From assembly GCA_018065885.1 (NCBI GenBank), contig JAGHSL010000189.1, positions 1 through 7,100 of the forward strand: a stretch of 7,100 nt of DNA, given 5' to 3'. Each line of letters begins with the position of its first letter. Positions within the stretch are counted from its first letter, which is position 1. Below are positions 6,905 to 7,100 of this stretch, piece after piece. The notes beneath the pieces were generated by a model. It was not told the origin of the DNA, made no database searches, and saw nothing but the letters and a program-made list of their open reading frames with translations. This DNA comes from Candidatus Limimorpha equi (GTDB lineage: Bacteria > Bacteroidota > Bacteroidia > Bacteroidales > F082). The position numbers were made by a program, and so were the translations under genes.

Positions 6905-6924
6905 TTTCGACAAGCTCAACGAAC
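6901..6924. repeat. REP-like palindrome with TTCGACAAGCTCA core
   Basis: The outer arms TTCGTT (6901-6906) and AACGAA (6918-6923) are exact inverted repeats around the core TCGACAAGCTC, which can form only a short imperfect inner pairing. From memory, TTCGACAAGCTCA is the core of a dispersed palindrome family found in many Bacteroidota and other bacteria. It lies 63 bases before tnaA and overlaps the proximal promoter candidate. Confidence 0.6.
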
Positions 6925-6926
6925 AG

Positions 6927-6988
6927 TAACAATTAATCAAATAACAATTAAACAATTCAACAATAATCAATTAAACAACATTTATCAT
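6927..6988 (+). promoter_or_regulatory. G-free, CA/AT-rich 5' leader of tnaA
   Basis: No G occurs on the + strand from 6927 until the third base of the tnaA start codon at 6989. The word CAATTAA recurs at 6930, 6945 and 6968, with a variant CAATTCAA at 6954. An RNA lacking G is almost unstructured, which suits Shine-Dalgarno-independent initiation in Bacteroidota, where A-rich leaders favour translation. Confidence 0.6.
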
Positions 6989-7100
6989 GGAAATACCATT
7001 TGCAGAAGCGTGGAAAATCAAGATGGTTGAACCTATCAAGAAGTCCACTCGCGAAGAACGCGAACAATGGCTGGAAGAAGCCCACAACAACATCTTCATG
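6987..7100 (+). CDS. tnaA: Tryptophanase (tryptophan indole-lyase), 3' end outside window
   Basis: The first 38 codons are present and the frame is open to the last base. The N-terminus, with PFAEAWKIKMVEPIKKSTRE followed by a REQW-type segment and AHNNIF, closely matches what I recall of Bacteroides tryptophanases. The enzyme is a cytoplasmic, pyridoxal-phosphate-dependent tetramer that converts tryptophan to indole, pyruvate and ammonia. The PLP-binding lysine and other catalytic residues lie beyond the window. Tyrosine phenol-lyase is the nearest alternative, but its N-terminus differs more from this one. The leader lacks a Shine-Dalgarno sequence and is G-free. The ATG at 6987 is the only sensible start. 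Confidence 0.88.
   Translation, partial: MEIPFAEAWKIKMVEPIKKSTREEREQWLEEAHNNIFM

Larger units (their letters stand above)
6632..6986. other. 355-base divergent intergenic region
   Basis: This gap separates the dipeptidase (- strand) from tryptophanase (+ strand). It holds a - strand promoter candidate near 6667, a + strand promoter candidate at 6703-6733, a possible 21-codon ORF at 6754-6819, a weaker promoter candidate at 6872-6904, a REP-like repeat at 6901-6924 and a G-free leader at 6927-6988. I see no tRNA, no clear riboswitch class and no strong terminator. Confidence 0.8.

Overview
The window looks like a chromosomal segment from a member of the Bacteroidota, most likely Bacteroidales. 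Reasons: -7 elements of the type TAnnTTTG precede several genes; most start codons lack a clear Shine-Dalgarno sequence and have A-rich or CA-rich leaders instead; a lipoprotein is built from tandem BACON domains; and the set of a CorC/GldE-type transporter next to a PpiD/SurA-like foldase, a C69 dipeptidase and a Bacteroides-type tryptophanase fits that group. Genus or species cannot be assigned by eye.

Layout: (1) 1-891, the 3' part of a + strand CNNM/CorC-family membrane protein (end of the transmembrane domain, two CBS motifs, CorC_HlyC domain). (2) 988-3105, a 705-residue membrane-anchored periplasmic parvulin-type peptidyl-prolyl isomerase with its own promoter and a UUCG-loop terminator. 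(3) 3221-4897, a 558-residue lipoprotein made of six BACON-like modules and nothing else recognisable. (4) 4898-5023, a convergent gap with a strong bidirectional terminator and a 68-bp pair of inverted palindromes. (5) 5024-6631 on the - strand, a secreted C69-family (Ntn-hydrolase) dipeptidase. (6) 6632-6986, a 355-base divergent gap with promoter candidates in both directions, a possible 21-codon leader ORF, a REP-like repeat and a 62-base G-free leader. (7) 6987-7100, the first 38 codons of tryptophanase (tnaA), cut by the window edge.

The genes do not form one pathway. The first three share a direction and an envelope theme: transporter, periplasmic folding factor, surface or periplasmic lipoprotein. 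Genes 2 and 3 each have their own promoter candidate, so they need not be one operon. The dipeptidase and tryptophanase are both linked to peptide and amino-acid catabolism, and they diverge from a shared control region. That link is contextual inference.

I found no clear undescribed multi-gene system. The most notable non-coding signals are the paired palindromes, which carry a compensatory base-pair swap and begin 4 bases past the dipeptidase stop codon, and the complex tryptophanase leader. The most notable protein is the all-BACON lipoprotein.
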